DNA from: Serratia marcescens subsp. marcescens ATCC 13880
Lineage (GTDB): Bacteria > Pseudomonadota > Gammaproteobacteria > Enterobacterales > Enterobacteriaceae
Reading direction: 5' to 3'
Assembly (NCBI RefSeq): GCF_017299535.1
Contig: NZ_CP071238.1
Span: 124,001 to 188,000, forward strand
Length of the DNA: 64,000 nt
Each line of letters opens with the position of its first letter. The first letter of the stretch is position 1. Below the pieces are notes generated by a model. The model was not told the origin of the DNA. It saw nothing but the letters and a program-made list of their open reading frames with translations, and did no database searches. The translations under genes and the position numbers were made by a program. Positions 19,801-29,886 of this stretch are shown here, one piece after another.

Positions 19801-20350
19801 CGTGGCGGACAACCAGCGGCAGCGGTTGATGGCCGGTTACTACTACAAGCTGATCAACGAAGACAATCGCCGCCTGAGCGTCGGGATCAATACCATGCTG
19901 TGGCACTACCAGAAGGATTTGAGCGGCTATTCGCTGGGGCAGGGCGGCTATTACAGCCCGCAGCAATATCTGTCGCTGTCGCTGCCGGTCAACTACCGTC
20001 AGCGCACCGAGAACTGGTCGTGGGAGCTGGGCGGTTCGGTTTCACTGTCCCATTCCAAAACCGACAGCCAGCGCCGCTATCCGCTGCAGGGACTGATCCC
20101 GGATTCGTTGCCCGATAAGTTCGCCGTCGAGGACGGCAGCTCCTCGAGCGGCGTCGGTTATACCCTGCGGGCGATCGTCGAACGCCGTCTCAGTTCGCAC
20201 TGGACGCTCGGCGCCGGCATCGACATTCAACAGGCGAAGGACTATACGCCGAGCCACGCGTTGATTTATCTGCGTTATTCCCTGGCCGGCTGGCAAGGGG
20301 ATCTCGATTTGCCGCCGCAGCCGCTGACGCCTTACGCCGACTTCAAGTAG
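16877..20350 (+). CDS. bcsC: Cellulose export outer-membrane protein BcsC
   Basis: Exports cellulose through the outer membrane. The 1157-residue length equals E. coli BcsC. After a signal peptide (cleaved after ARA, about residue 25) comes a long array of tetratricopeptide repeats (to about residue 760) that spans the periplasm. The C-terminal 350 residues form the BcsC/AlgE-type beta barrel with alternating aromatic strands and aspartate-rich loops. ATG 16877 is chosen over GTG 16865 because the signal peptide begins there. Last gene of bcsRQABZC. Confidence 0.95.
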   Translation: MHNFKINWLNLIPLSLAMLPQARAAEAVAPEQWLLEQVRIGEAGNKDDLVRQSLYRLELMDPNNPDVIAARMRLALRQGNMALAQQQLDKLKTLAPQSSAYRQAQMNMLLTQPETRQKLQQARLMATAGRLPEAKAQYDALFHGEPPTLDLAVEYWRLVARLPGQEAKALKQLQALDQQYSGNVALRMSLARMLFSQNQDAQAYELLQKIAADPAGRGDAADLWLDKVKAMPVSAQSVAALNRFLGVFDTGDQATRAREELARQQKLLADPAYQARVRGLAQVDKGGSRAAIPELQKALAAAPNDAEVLGALGQAYSRAGNRPQALKLFRQALAADKSGYGSGKWQSLIKSTGYWLAIDEGDKALKAGNLALARQKYQQARQLDDSDGDAFIGLGDVAVASKDDAAAEGFYQQALRRDPGNGSALRGLVNIYQRQSPEKALAYLNGLPRSQQAKLRSTLDGLRLDMLKQQAETLAAQQQWQQAAEIYRRAQPMDPDDVWLTYRYAQALRQAGQPQQADALFRQLALRQHANPQLTYAYALYLSGSDRDRQALAQLNTLPAAQWNDNMRELAQRLKMQAVIEHAERLRAAGDEAAAEAYLRRQPADTRIDLLLADWALARGEYAAALDDYQRVKRREPNNPDAQLGEIEAYVAQGDLDAARQRLKTEPQPQDASLNSQRRVANAWGAVGDPQQADALFSRLKTAAASEPAGQTKALVYRDAARLERAQQQPERAQQDYRQAMVAGGITPTLPQDNDGYTYLTRNNPSDDWLKRGIRSDAADLYRQQDVNVTLDHDYWRSSGTGGISDFNAHDTMLQVDMPLYDGRAFLRTDTVQLDAGRFSTDGSGKYYETFGTCNTQGCRGDEHQKTTGTSVAAGWKNDRWAADIGTTPMGFEVVDWTGGLAYSGDWNHIGWTLAASRRPISSSLLAFGGAKDPNTGITWGGVRATGVSLSASYDRGEANGVWADLSAHQITGKNVADNQRQRLMAGYYYKLINEDNRRLSVGINTMLWHYQKDLSGYSLGQGGYYSPQQYLSLSLPVNYRQRTENWSWELGGSVSLSHSKTDSQRRYPLQGLIPDSLPDKFAVEDGSSSSGVGYTLRAIVERRLSSHWTLGAGIDIQQAKDYTPSHALIYLRYSLAGWQGDLDLPPQPLTPYADFK

Positions 20351-20520
20351 CCGGAAGGGGGAAAGATTCGGAGTGTCGGACGCCGGGGAGTTTTGTTACC
20401 CTGTGTGCGGGTCGCGTTTGTTCGCTTTAGGAAAAGACTGAAACCCGCGATTTTCTTGGTTTTGCCTGCGGCATAGCCAGATAAAAACAGCCGATGATCG
20501 AGTATACTCAGCCCGGTTCG

Positions 20521-20551
20521 AGGGGGCGGGTGAGAGTCAGCCCCCTTTTTT
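20521..20551 (+). terminator. Terminator-like hairpin between bcsC and hmsP
   Basis: A 7-bp stem (20521-20527 with 20540-20546), 12-nt loop and a T-tract at 20546-20551. It may end the bcs transcript or attenuate hmsP. It lies within the frame upstream of hmsP, which argues against a start at 20494. Confidence 0.7.
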
Positions 20552-20580
20552 GTTTCAGCCCGATTTCACGGAGAGCAGGT

Positions 20581-22587
20581 TTGCGGGTCAGGCGTTCGTT
20601 AACGATTAAGCAGATGGCGACAGTGTCCGGCGTGGCGCTGGTTACGATCTGCATCTTTATCGTGATCCAGTTATTCCACTTTGTGCAGCAGCGCAGGGAT
20701 GACTACGCCCAGCAACTGGAGAATATCGCCCACTCCGTGCGCCAGCCGCTGGCGGAGGCGGTGCTGCGCATGGACGTGCCGGAAGCCAAAAGGGTGCTGA
20801 ACACGCTGTTGCCGGTCGGCATTCTCAGCCGGGCGGATATCGTCTTGCCGAACGAGTTTCAGGCGCTGCACGCTAATTTCCCGCCAGAGCGGCCGGTGCC
20901 GACGCTGATCGCCCGGCTGTTTGAACTGCCTATCCAAATATCCGTGCCGCTCTATTCGCTGGAACGGGTGCCGGCCAACCAGCAGCCGCTGGCCTACCTG
21001 GTGCTGCAGGCCGATTCGTTCCGCATGTACCAGTTTATCCTCAGCATATTGTCGACCATGCTGTCGACCTACCTGCTGCTGGCGCTGATCCTGTCGGTGG
21101 CCATCACCTGGTGCATGAACCGGTTGATGGTGCATCCGCTGCGCGCGATGGCCAAAGAGCTGGAGAACATCTCGCAGGACGAAGCGCCTTATCACCAGCT
21201 GATGCTGCCGGCGCTGCACCAGGACGACGAGCTCGGCCTGCTGGTGCGCAACTACAACCGCAATCAACAGACGCTGGCCAAGGCGCATGCCGACATGAGC
21301 CGCCTGAGCACCCGCCACCCGGTGACCGAACTGCCGAATCCTGCATTGCTGAACGCGTTGCTGGAACAGCATATCGCCTCCAGCCTGCGCCCCGAGCGTT
21401 TTAACCTGCTGGTGATCGGCATCGAGACGCTGCATGAAGCGTCGGGCGTGATGAGCCCGGCGATGCGCGAAGCGCTGCTGCTGGCGCTGGCGAAGAAGCT
21501 GCGCGGCTGCATCGACGAAAACGGCGTGTTGGCGCAGCTGAGCAATACCGAATTCGCCATTCTGGCCAAGGGCATCGAGCGGCCGTTCCACGCCATGCAG
21601 CTGGCGCGGCGCATCATGGCGGAGATCAATGCGCCGTTGACGCTGGAAGGTCTGGCGCTGCGGCCCAACGCCAGCATCGGCATCGCGCACTACCTCAATC
21701 AGGGGGAGAGTGCGGAACAGCTGCTGCGCAGCGCCACCTCGGCGATGATGTCCGCGCACCGCGAAGGAAAAAATCAGATCCTGTTCTTCGAACCCAGCCT
21801 GACGGAACGCACGCAGAAGCGGCTGACGCAGGAGAGCGAGATCCTGCACGGCATCGAGCAGCGGCATTTCACGCTGTTCCTGCAGCCGCAGATCGACATG
21901 CAGTCCAACGAGGTGATCGGCGCCGAAGCGCTGCTGCGTTGGCAGCAGTATGACGGCAGCTATACCCTGCCGGCCGACGTTATCCCGCTCGCGGAAGAGC
22001 TGGGCGTGATCGTGCCGCTCGGCAACTGGGTGCTGGAAGAGTCTTGCCGCATCCTGGCGGACTGGCAACAACGCGGCATTGCGCTGCCGCTGGCGGTTAA
22101 CGTTTCCGGCATTCAGATGCAGGATGAAGCGTTCGTCCCGCATCTGAAAAACCTGCTGGCGCAGTATCGGATCGATCCGCGCAAGCTGCTGCTGGAGATC
22201 ACCGAGACGGTACGCATCGACGATCTCGATCGCGCCCTGGCGCTGCTGCGCGAGCTGCACGACCTGGGGCTGTCGATCGCGCTGGACGACTTCGGCATGG
22301 GCTACTCCAGCCTGGAGTACCTCAACCGCTTGAAATCCCTGCCGATCGATTTGATTAAGATCGACCGCAGTTTCATTCAGGGGCTGCCGGCCGACGATGC
22401 GATGGTGCGCATCGTCAGTTCGATCTCCGAAGTGCTGGCGTTGCCGGTAATGGCCGAAGGCGTGGAAAACGCCGAACAGCGCGACTGGCTGCTGCAGCAC
22501 GGCATTCGCAGTGGGCAGGGATTCCTGTTCGCCCGGCCGCTGCCGCGCGAAGCGTTCGAAGCCGAGTTTTGCCGCGCGGCGCGGTGA
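20581..22587 (+). CDS. hmsP: Cyclic-di-GMP phosphodiesterase HmsP/YhjK
   Basis: Inner-membrane protein of 668 residues, orthologous to E. coli YhjK (PdeK) and Yersinia HmsP. Layout: membrane span about 14-36, periplasmic loop, second span about 152-178, HAMP-like linker, degenerate GGDEF domain (motif reads SNTEF at 321-325, so no cyclase activity is expected), and an EAL domain with EAL at 449-451 and DDFG at 569-572, consistent with active c-di-GMP hydrolysis. Its place beside bcs suggests it lowers the signal that switches BcsA on. Start is TTG 20581, with GGAGAGCAGG just upstream and the conserved family start RRSLTIKQM following. Confidence 0.93.
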   Translation: MRVRRSLTIKQMATVSGVALVTICIFIVIQLFHFVQQRRDDYAQQLENIAHSVRQPLAEAVLRMDVPEAKRVLNTLLPVGILSRADIVLPNEFQALHANFPPERPVPTLIARLFELPIQISVPLYSLERVPANQQPLAYLVLQADSFRMYQFILSILSTMLSTYLLLALILSVAITWCMNRLMVHPLRAMAKELENISQDEAPYHQLMLPALHQDDELGLLVRNYNRNQQTLAKAHADMSRLSTRHPVTELPNPALLNALLEQHIASSLRPERFNLLVIGIETLHEASGVMSPAMREALLLALAKKLRGCIDENGVLAQLSNTEFAILAKGIERPFHAMQLARRIMAEINAPLTLEGLALRPNASIGIAHYLNQGESAEQLLRSATSAMMSAHREGKNQILFFEPSLTERTQKRLTQESEILHGIEQRHFTLFLQPQIDMQSNEVIGAEALLRWQQYDGSYTLPADVIPLAEELGVIVPLGNWVLEESCRILADWQQRGIALPLAVNVSGIQMQDEAFVPHLKNLLAQYRIDPRKLLLEITETVRIDDLDRALALLRELHDLGLSIALDDFGMGYSSLEYLNRLKSLPIDLIKIDRSFIQGLPADDAMVRIVSSISEVLALPVMAEGVENAEQRDWLLQHGIRSGQGFLFARPLPREAFEAEFCRAAR

Positions 22588-22860
22588 GCGTCGCGATACC
22601 TTTCCGGTACTTTTCCTCGTCCGAAAATCGCCATTCTTTATCTACCTCTTTTGCGTTAGTGCAAACAAAGGCTTACGCAATTTTCAGCTTTGCACCCCGA
22701 CTGACGCGTTTCAGCTCTTAAATTCACATCAACCCCACACGGTGGGTGCAACAAATTATTTCCATGTTGTTAAGTGGGTGTTATTTTCCGCGCAAGCGAT
22801 GAACAGGCTGGATTTTTAGACTGCTGCCTGATGCGTGTCTTCCCCCCATAGGATGTTCAT

Positions 22861-24147
22861 ATGAAAACAACGATCTTTAAGAGCCTCTATTTTCAGGTGC
22901 TGACGGCGATCACGCTGGGTATCCTGCTTGGCCATTTCTACCCTGACCTCGGCGCCGAGATGAAACCTCTGGGCGATGGCTTCGTCAAACTGATCAAGAT
23001 GATCATCGCGCCGGTGATCTTCTGCACCGTGGTGACCGGCATCGCCGGCATGGAAAGCATGAAGGCGGTAGGGCGCACCGGCGCCATCGCGCTGCTGTAT
23101 TTTGAAATCGTCAGCACCATCGCGCTGATTATCGGCCTGGTGATCGTCAACCTGGTGCAACCGGGCGCCGGCATGAACGTCGATCCCGGCACGCTGGACG
23201 CCAAAGCGGTAGCGGTCTACGCCGAACAGGCGCAGCAGCAGGGCATCATCCCGTTCCTGCTGGACATCATCCCCGGCAGCGTGATCGGCGCGTTCGCCAG
23301 CGGCAACATTCTTCAGGTGCTGCTGTTCGCGGTACTGTTCGGCTTCGCCCTGCATCGTCTGGGCGACAAAGGGCAGCTGATCTACAACGTGATCGACAGC
23401 TTCTCGCGGGTGATTTTCGGCATCATCAACATGATCATGCGCCTGGCGCCGCTGGGGGCCTTCGGCGCCATGGCGTTTACCATCGGTAAATACGGTGTCG
23501 GCACCCTGGTGCAACTCGGCCAACTGATCGTGTGCTTCTATATCACCTGCATCCTGTTCGTGGTGGTGGTGTTGGGCAGCATCGCCCGCGCCAACGGCTT
23601 CAGCATCTTCAAATTCGTCAACTACATCAAAGAAGAGCTGCTGATCGTGCTGGGAACCTCGTCGTCCGAATCCGCGCTGCCGCGCATGCTGGATAAAATG
23701 GAGAAGCTGGGCTGCAAGAAATCGGTGGTGGGTCTGGTTATTCCGACCGGGTACTCCTTCAACCTGGACGGCACCTCTATCTACCTGACCATGGCCGCGG
23801 TGTTTATCGCGCAGGCGACCAATACCCACATGGACATCATGCATCAGATTACCCTGCTGGTGGTGCTGCTGCTCTCCTCCAAAGGGGCGGCGGGCGTGAC
23901 CGGCAGCGGCTTTATCGTGTTGGCCGCCACCATCTCCGCCGTCGGCCACCTGCCGCTGGCCGGCCTGGCGCTGATCCTCGGCATCGACCGCTTCATGTCG
24001 GAAGCCCGTGCGTTGACCAACCTGGTGGGCAACGGGGTGGCGACCGTGGTGGTGGCAAAATGGTGTAACCAGCTGGATGAAAAACAGCTGAAAGACACGC
24101 TGAACAACAAAAACACCGGCGCGGACAAAACGCTGCCTTCCGCCTGA
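22861..24147 (+). CDS. dctA: C4-dicarboxylate/proton symporter DctA
   Basis: Aerobic uptake of succinate, fumarate, malate and aspartate. 428 residues, as in E. coli. DAACS-family features are visible: the serine-rich re-entrant segment [13 protein letters not shown] and the NLDGTSIY substrate-binding motif, then the second re-entrant loop [17 protein letters not shown] lies 8 nt before the ATG. It is monocistronic, between hmsP and yhjJ. The 273-bp leader (22588-22860) shows no recognisable CRP or DcuR site and no other gene. Confidence 0.97.
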   Translation: MKTTIFKSLYFQVLTAITLGILLGHFYPDLGAEMKPLGDGFVKLIKMIIAPVIFCTVVTGIAGMESMKAVGRTGAIALLYFEIVSTIALIIGLVIVNLVQPGAGMNVDPGTLDAKAVAVYAEQAQQQGIIPFLLDIIPGSVIGAFASGNILQVLLFAVLFGFALHRLGDKGQLIYNVIDSFSRVIFGIINMIMRLAPLGAFGAMAFTIGKYGVGTLVQLGQLIVCFYITCILFVVVVLGSIARANGFSIFKFVNYIKEELLIVLGTSSSESALPRMLDKMEKLGCKKSVVGLVIPTGYSFNLDGTSIYLTMAAVFIAQATNTHMDIMHQITLLVVLLLSSKGAAGVTGSGFIVLAATISAVGHLPLAGLALILGIDRFMSEARALTNLVGNGVATVVVAKWCNQLDEKQLKDTLNNKNTGADKTLPSA

Positions 24148-24161
24148 TATCGGCGGTAAAT

Positions 24162-24185
24162 CACCGGCCGCATCCGCGGCCGGTG
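24162..24185 (+). terminator. Hairpin after dctA
   Basis: Perfect 10-bp GC-rich stem (24162-24171 with 24176-24185) and a 4-nt loop, 15 bp after the dctA stop. The following bases are only moderately T-rich, so termination may be partial. Confidence 0.6.
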
Positions 24186-24285
24186 AGGTTCTTCCCCTGC
24201 CTCGTAACGATTTTTTGCATTAAAAACCCCGCAATCCATTATTTTTCACTCTAATGAGTGACATCCGCAAAGGCGCGCGGTCTAA

Positions 24286-24360
24286 CACGGTGGTACACTT
24301 TCTGCTTTCCGCCCCACCGTGAAACTCAGGGCGTATTTTTATGATTCCATTGAATGGAAT
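24286..24360. promoter_or_regulatory. Inverted repeats upstream of yhjJ
   Basis: Two elements lie in the dctA-yhjJ gap: an 8-bp inverted repeat (24286-24293 with 24314-24321), and a perfect 17-nt palindrome with one central base (24344-24360, half-site ATTCCATT). The latter has the form of a dimeric repressor operator 47 bp before yhjJ. I do not recognise the regulator. Confidence 0.4.
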
Positions 24361-24407
24361 ACACGCATTTGCATAAGAAATTGGATAGTCATTAAGTAGG
24401 GGTTCAC

Positions 24408-25910
24408 ATGCAGGGCACCAGAATTCATCTTATAGTTGGTGGGTTGCTATTGGCTGCAGCCAGTAGCAGCGTGCAGGCTGAAGCACTACAACCCGACCCT
24501 GCCTGGCAGCAGGGGGCGCTGGCCAACGGGTTTTCATGGCAGATTCTCGATACGCCGCAGCGGCCGAGTGACCGCGTTGAACTGCGGTTGATCGTCAATA
24601 CCGGCTCTTTGGTGGAGTCTTCGCAGCAGACCGGCTTTGCCCATCTGCTGCCGCGGCTGGCGTTGGCGCGTAGCGAAAGCTTCACGGCCCCGCAGCTGCG
24701 CGCCCTGTGGCAGCAGAGCGTGGATAACGAGCGGCCGCTGCCGCCGGCTATCATCTCGTATGATTTCACCATGTATAACCTCAGCCTGCCGAACAACCGG
24801 CCCGACCTGCTGAAAGAAGCGCTGGCCTGGCTGGCGGATACCACCGGCAAACTGGCGATAGACGAGCATACGGTGCACGCGGTGATGAATTCAAGCATCA
24901 ATCCGGTCGGCACTTTCCCGCCCAATACCCAAGATGTCTGGTGGCGTTACCGCCTGAAAGGCTCGACGCTGCTGGCGCACGATCCGGCGCAGCCGGCAAA
25001 ACGGCCGGTCAACCTCGAGCAGTTGAAGAAATTCTATCAGCAGTGGTATACCCCGGACGCCATGACGCTGTTCGTGGTCGGCAAGGTTGACAGCCGCAGC
25101 CTGGGCGAGCAGATCAACAAGGCGTTCTCGCCGTTGCAGGGCAAACGTGAAACACCGGCCCCGATGCCGACCCTGACGCCGCTGCCACAGCAGCCTGTGA
25201 GCCTGATCAGCGAGCAGGTGAAACAGGATACGCTGTCGATCATGTGGGATTCGCCGTGGCATCCGATCCGCGATTCGCAGAGCTTGCTCCGTTACTGGCG
25301 TGGCGATCTCGCCCGCGAGGCGCTGTTCTGGCATCTTCAGCAGACGCTGGAAAAAAGCGACCAGAAGAGCCTGCATCTGGGCTTTGACTGCCGCGTGCAG
25401 TACCAGCGCGGGCAGTGCGCCATCCATCTGGATACGCCGAACAACAACCTGAACGGCAGCCTGGGCTTTATCGCTCGCGAGCTGGCCAACGTGCGTGACA
25501 ACGGCCTGTCGAAAGAGGAATTCGATGCGCTGCTGGCGCAGAAAAACGATCAGCTGAGCAAGCTGTTCGCCACCTACGCCCGCACCGACACCGATGTGCT
25601 GATGAGTCAGCGCCTGCGTTCGCAGCAGAGCGGGGTGGTGGATATCGCGCCGGAGCTGTATCAGAAACTGCGCCAGGAATTCCTGTCCAGCCTGACGCTG
25701 GAGACGTTGAATCAGGCGCTGAAGCTGCAGCTGTCTCAGGAGGCGACGCTGGTGCTGATGCAGCCGAAAGGCGAGCCGGAAATGAGCATGAAGCAGCTGC
25801 AGGAAACTTATGACGGCATCATGATGCCGGCGCCGGCGGTGGTGACGGAAGAAGCCAAACCGGCCGACGCTGCGGTGGCTGCGCCGGCGACGGACGCCGG
25901 CGCGCAGTAA
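24408..25910 (+). CDS. yhjJ: M16-family peptidase-like periplasmic protein YhjJ
   Basis: 500 residues: signal peptide (cleaved after VQA, about residue 24), then two M16 (insulinase/PqqL-type) halves and an Ala/Pro-rich tail ending DAGAQ. The zinc motif HxxEH expected in the first domain is replaced by HLLPR (in the run TGFAHLLPRLAL), so protease activity is unlikely; E. coli YhjJ is likewise considered a degenerate member. Function unknown; probably periplasmic. TAGGGG precedes the ATG. Confidence 0.88.
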   Translation: MQGTRIHLIVGGLLLAAASSSVQAEALQPDPAWQQGALANGFSWQILDTPQRPSDRVELRLIVNTGSLVESSQQTGFAHLLPRLALARSESFTAPQLRALWQQSVDNERPLPPAIISYDFTMYNLSLPNNRPDLLKEALAWLADTTGKLAIDEHTVHAVMNSSINPVGTFPPNTQDVWWRYRLKGSTLLAHDPAQPAKRPVNLEQLKKFYQQWYTPDAMTLFVVGKVDSRSLGEQINKAFSPLQGKRETPAPMPTLTPLPQQPVSLISEQVKQDTLSIMWDSPWHPIRDSQSLLRYWRGDLAREALFWHLQQTLEKSDQKSLHLGFDCRVQYQRGQCAIHLDTPNNNLNGSLGFIARELANVRDNGLSKEEFDALLAQKNDQLSKLFATYARTDTDVLMSQRLRSQQSGVVDIAPELYQKLRQEFLSSLTLETLNQALKLQLSQEATLVLMQPKGEPEMSMKQLQETYDGIMMPAPAVVTEEAKPADAAVAAPATDAGAQ

Positions 25911-25936
25911 TATCGCGACAGGGGGCTCAGGCCCCC

Positions 25937-26218
25937 TCAGTTGCGATACAGCACCTTGATGATGTGGTAACCGAACTGGGTTTTGACCGGGCCGTAAGGT
26001 TTGAGCAGCGGGATGCTGAACACCGCTTTATCGAACGCAGGCACCATCGCGCCCTTGTTGAATTCGCCCAGCGAGCCGCCGTTGCGTTTTGAGGGGCAGC
26101 TCGAATATTTGCGCGCCAGCGTGTCGAAGCTGACGCCGCGCTTCAGCTTGGCCAGCAGCTCGTTGGCCAGCTTTTCATTGTCTACCAGAATGTGCAGGGC
26201 GCACGCCGTTTTTGCCAT
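25937..26218 (-). CDS. ppiC: Peptidyl-prolyl cis-trans isomerase C (parvulin) PpiC
   Basis: Single-domain parvulin rotamase of 93 residues, the same length as E. coli PpiC (Par10). Family landmarks are the opening ALHILV, the central [15 protein letters not shown] loop, and the C-terminal QFGYHIIKV strand. The protein has no signal peptide and acts in the cytoplasm. ATG 26218 is used; the frame extends to 26272 without family support. Divergent from rep, with 109 bp between. Confidence 0.95.
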   Translation of the reverse strand: MAKTACALHILVDNEKLANELLAKLKRGVSFDTLARKYSSCPSKRNGGSLGEFNKGAMVPAFDKAVFSIPLLKPYGPVKTQFGYHIIKVLYRN

Positions 26219-26327
26219 GGTATTGCCTTTGTCGATGCGAAAATTGCGCTGATTATACCCGCTAAATCTCATCGGCGCTTTCTGCTACAATTCCCTTCCA
26301 CGTTTTACAGTCGAGCAAGCCAGCACC

Positions 26328-28352
26328 ATGCGATTAAACCCCAGCCAACAACAAGCCGTCGAATTCGTTACCGGGCCCTGCCTGGTGTTGGCCGGTGCCG
26401 GTTCCGGCAAGACGCGCGTTATCACCAACAAGATAGCCCACCTTATCCATCATTGCGGCTATCAGGCGCGACACATCGCCGCCGTGACCTTTACCAACAA
26501 AGCCGCGCGCGAGATGAAAGAGCGCGTGTCGCAAACCCTGGGGCGCAAAGAGGCGCGCGGGCTGATGATTTCCACCTTCCACACCCTGGGGCTGGAAATC
26601 ATCAAGCGGGAATATGTGGCGCTGGGCATGAAGTCCAACTTCTCGCTGTTCGACGACCAGGATCAGCTGGCGCTGTTGAAAGAGCTGACCGAAAAGTGGC
26701 TGGAAAGCGATAAAACGCTGGTGGCGCAGCTGATTTCGACCATCTCCAACTGGAAAAACGACCTGATCGATCCCCAGCGCGCGGCGGAGCTGGCGCGCTC
26801 GGAGCGCGACAAGCTGTTCGCCCACTGCTACGGCCTGTACCACGCCCATATGCGGGCGTGCAACGTGCTGGACTTCGATGACTTGATCCTGCTGCCGACG
26901 CTGCTGTTGCAACGCAACGAAGAGGTGCGCGAACGCTGGCAGCAGCGCATCCGCTATCTGCTGGTGGATGAGTACCAGGATACCAACACCAGTCAGTACG
27001 AGCTGGTGAAGCTGCTGGTGGGCAACCGCGCGCGCTTTACAGTGGTGGGCGACGACGACCAGTCGATCTACTCCTGGCGCGGCGCGCGGCCGCAGAACCT
27101 GGTGCTGCTGAAGGAAGATTTCCCGGCGCTGCAGGTGATCAAGCTGGAACAAAACTACCGTTCCAGCGAGCGCATTCTGAAGGCGGCCAACATTCTGATC
27201 GCCAATAACCCGCACGTGTTTGAAAAGCGGCTGTTTTCTGAACTGGGGTATGGCGAAGAGCTGAAGGTGGTGACCGCCAACAATGAGGATCACGAAGCCG
27301 AGCGGGTGGTGGGGGAGCTGATCGCCCACCACTTCGTGAAAAAGACCAATTACGGCGACTATGCGATCCTGTACCGCGGCAACCACCAGTCGCGGGTGTT
27401 TGAAAAGATGCTGATGCAGAACCGCATCCCGTACAAGATTTCCGGCGGCACGTCGTTCTTCTCTCGCCCCGAGATCAAGGATCTGCTGGCTTACCTGCGC
27501 GTGCTGACCAACCCGGAAGACGACAGCGCCTTCCTGCGCATCGTCAATACCCCCAAGCGCGAGATCGGCCCGGCGACGCTGCAGAAGCTTGGCGAGTGGG
27601 CCAACCAGCGTAACAAGAGTTTGTTCCATGCCAGCTTCGATCTGGGGCTGAGCCAGCATCTGACCGGGCGCGGGCTGGAATCGCTGCAGCGTTTCACCCA
27701 CTGGCTGGGCGGCATCGCCCAGCAGGCGGAGCGTGAGCCGGTGGCGGCGGTGCGCGATCTGATCCGCGGCGTGGATTATGAGAGCTGGCTGTTTGAAACC
27801 TCGACCAGCCCGAAGGCCGCCGAAATGCGGATGAAAAACGTCAACACGCTGTTCGGTTGGATGACGGAAATGCTGGAAGGCAACGATCTGGACGAGCCGA
27901 TGACGCTGACCCAGGTCGTGACGCGCTTCACCCTGCGCGACATGATGGAACGCGGCGAAAGTGAAGAGGAGCTGGATCAGGTACAGCTGATGACGCTGCA
28001 CGCCTCAAAGGGGCTGGAGTTCCCTTACGTGTTCCTGGTGGGCATGGAAGAGGGCCTGCTGCCGCACCAGAGCAGCATCGACGAAGACAATGTCGATGAA
28101 GAGCGGCGTCTGGCCTATGTGGGGATCACCCGCGCGCAAAAAGAGCTGATTTTCACCCTGTGCCGCGAGCGCCGTCAGTACGGCGAGCTGGTGCGGCCGG
28201 AGCCGAGCCGGTTCCTGCTGGAGCTGCCGCAGGACGATTTGGCGTGGGAAACCGAGCGCAAAGTGGTGAGCCCGCAGGAGCGGATGCAGAAGGGGCAGAG
28301 CCATCTGGCCAATATTCGCGCCCAGCTGGCCAAGGCCAAAGGCGGGAATTAA
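26328..28352 (+). CDS. rep: ATP-dependent DNA helicase Rep
   Basis: Superfamily 1A 3'-5' helicase that clears protein roadblocks at the replication fork together with DnaB. 674 residues (E. coli 673). Motif I AGAGSGKT near residues 22-29, motif II DEYQDTN, motif [17 protein letters not shown], motif IV-VI region including the [17 protein letters not shown] stretch and GITRAQKEL. Strongly collinear with E. coli Rep; a second SF1A helicase, uvrD, lies at 60.5 kb. Confidence 0.97.
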   Translation: MRLNPSQQQAVEFVTGPCLVLAGAGSGKTRVITNKIAHLIHHCGYQARHIAAVTFTNKAAREMKERVSQTLGRKEARGLMISTFHTLGLEIIKREYVALGMKSNFSLFDDQDQLALLKELTEKWLESDKTLVAQLISTISNWKNDLIDPQRAAELARSERDKLFAHCYGLYHAHMRACNVLDFDDLILLPTLLLQRNEEVRERWQQRIRYLLVDEYQDTNTSQYELVKLLVGNRARFTVVGDDDQSIYSWRGARPQNLVLLKEDFPALQVIKLEQNYRSSERILKAANILIANNPHVFEKRLFSELGYGEELKVVTANNEDHEAERVVGELIAHHFVKKTNYGDYAILYRGNHQSRVFEKMLMQNRIPYKISGGTSFFSRPEIKDLLAYLRVLTNPEDDSAFLRIVNTPKREIGPATLQKLGEWANQRNKSLFHASFDLGLSQHLTGRGLESLQRFTHWLGGIAQQAEREPVAAVRDLIRGVDYESWLFETSTSPKAAEMRMKNVNTLFGWMTEMLEGNDLDEPMTLTQVVTRFTLRDMMERGESEEELDQVQLMTLHASKGLEFPYVFLVGMEEGLLPHQSSIDEDNVDEERRLAYVGITRAQKELIFTLCRERRQYGELVRPEPSRFLLELPQDDLAWETERKVVSPQERMQKGQSHLANIRAQLAKAKGGN

Positions 28353-28378
28353 AAAGAAAGGGCGCTCATCGCGCCCTT
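28351..28378 (-). terminator. Terminator of rhlB-gppA
   Basis: Perfect 8-bp stem (28358-28365 with 28371-28378), 5-nt loop. On the minus strand it is followed by TTCTTTTT. It also lies directly after the rep stop, but no T-tract follows on the plus strand. Confidence 0.8.
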
Positions 28379-28384
28379 GTCATG

Positions 28385-29881
28385 TCAACGTTGTTCTTCC
28401 AACCGCAGCGTCCAGTGGACGTAGCTCTGCCAGTGGCTTTCCTGCTCCAGCGCCTCGGCGCGCAGCGGATGCTGTTCCAGCCAACCCGGCGGCAAGATCA
28501 CCGTCAGTTCATCGTCCTGATTGGCGCGTAACCGCACCGCCGGTAGCGTGTCGTCGCGACGGCGGCTGGCGAAGATGATCGCCAGGCGCAAAATGCGGCA
28601 CAGGCGCTGCGCAGTGCGCGGCGGCAGGGCGTTTTGCTGGTTCAACAGCGACAGGTCGAGGGTGTTGCTCTGGTTTTGCAGCAGGGTGGCCAGCAGTTTT
28701 TTCTGCGCCGGGGTAAAGCCGGGTAAGTCCAGGTGGCGGATCAGGTAAGCGGCGTGTTGCGGCGCCTGTTTGAAATCGACGCTGAGGCCGAGTTCGTGAA
28801 TCAGACTGGCGCTGTGCAACAGCTCGCGACATCGCGCATCCAACTGCCACTCGTTGGCGACTTGCTGCGAGAAGTTGGCGGCGAGCTGGCTGACGCGTTC
28901 GGCCTGCTCGGTGTCGATCAGGTAACGGCGCTGCAGGTTGCGGATGGTGCGGATGCGAATATCCTGCTCCACCGGCAGATGCAGCATGCCGTAAACCAGG
29001 CCTTCACGCAGCGCCCCGCCGGCCAGCATCATGCTCTCGATGCCCAGCTCCTGGAAAATGGCCAACAGAATGGACAGGCCGCTCGGGAACACCAGCGCGC
29101 GCTCCAGCGTCAACCCTTCGATCTCCAGTTCTTCCAGCTTGCCGCACTGAATGGCGCGCTGTTTCAGCTGGCGCAGTTTGGGTAGGGTGATGCGCTCATC
29201 CATGCCCTGCGCCACCATGATCTCCTGCAGCGCTTGCACGGTGCCGGAAGCGCCGACGCAGATCTGCCAACCTTGCTGGCGCAATTGCGGTGCGATCGGC
29301 CGCACCATGTCGCGGGCGGCCTGTTCGGCGCGTTCGAAGTTTTCTTGCCCGAGGTTGCGATCGCTGAAGTAGCGTTCCAGCCAGGTGACGCAGCCCATCG
29401 ACAGGCTATACAGCTGCGTTGCCTGTGCGCCGGTGCCGGTGACCAGTTCGGTGCTGCCGCCGCCGATGTCGACGACCAGCCGGCGATCCGGCCCGCCGGT
29501 GGTGTGCGCGACGCCGTGATAGATCAGCCGTGCCTCTTCTTCGCCGCTGATCACCTGTACCGGGCAACCGAGGATTTGCTCGGCGGCCTGCAGGAACTCA
29601 TCGGCGTTGGACGCCAGACGCAGCGTGGCGGTGGCGACGACGCGGATCTGCTCGCGCGGAATGTCCTGCAGGCGTTCGGAGAACAGCCGCAGACACTGCC
29701 AGCCGCGCTGCATGGCCTCATGCGACAGGTGATTGTTCTGATCCAGCCCGGCCGCCAGGCGCACTTTGCGCTTGATCCGCGCCAGAGTCTGAATGCTGCC
29801 GGCCACCTCGCGTACGACCAACATGTGGAAGCTGTTGGAGCCGAGATCGATGGCAGCATAAAGCGTGCTGGAACTGAGCAT
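28385..29881 (-). CDS. gppA: Guanosine-5'-triphosphate,3'-diphosphate pyrophosphatase GppA
   Basis: Converts pppGpp to ppGpp and can act as exopolyphosphatase. 498 residues (E. coli 494), with actin-fold phosphate motifs [14 protein letters not shown] near the N-terminus and [12 protein letters not shown] near residue 145, and a C-terminal HD-like helical domain. Lies 5 nt downstream of rhlB, so the two are co-transcribed, the same order as in E. coli. Confidence 0.95.
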   Translation of the reverse strand: MLSSSTLYAAIDLGSNSFHMLVVREVAGSIQTLARIKRKVRLAAGLDQNNHLSHEAMQRGWQCLRLFSERLQDIPREQIRVVATATLRLASNADEFLQAAEQILGCPVQVISGEEEARLIYHGVAHTTGGPDRRLVVDIGGGSTELVTGTGAQATQLYSLSMGCVTWLERYFSDRNLGQENFERAEQAARDMVRPIAPQLRQQGWQICVGASGTVQALQEIMVAQGMDERITLPKLRQLKQRAIQCGKLEELEIEGLTLERALVFPSGLSILLAIFQELGIESMMLAGGALREGLVYGMLHLPVEQDIRIRTIRNLQRRYLIDTEQAERVSQLAANFSQQVANEWQLDARCRELLHSASLIHELGLSVDFKQAPQHAAYLIRHLDLPGFTPAQKKLLATLLQNQSNTLDLSLLNQQNALPPRTAQRLCRILRLAIIFASRRRDDTLPAVRLRANQDDELTVILPPGWLEQHPLRAEALEQESHWQSYVHWTLRLEEQR

Positions 29882-29886
29882 GGCGA

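Noticed and set aside
20494..20580. Upstream ATG start for hmsP
   Set aside because: The extension is unlike family members and runs through a terminator-like hairpin; TTG 20581 has GGAGAG upstream and gives the conserved N-terminus.
22690..22760. CRP site upstream of dctA
   Set aside because: A TCACA half-site is present but the partner half-site at the required spacing does not match.
25920..25937. GC-rich stem between yhjJ and ppiC as an intrinsic terminator
   Set aside because: Seven-base stem with no T-tract on either strand and overlap with the ppiC stop codon.
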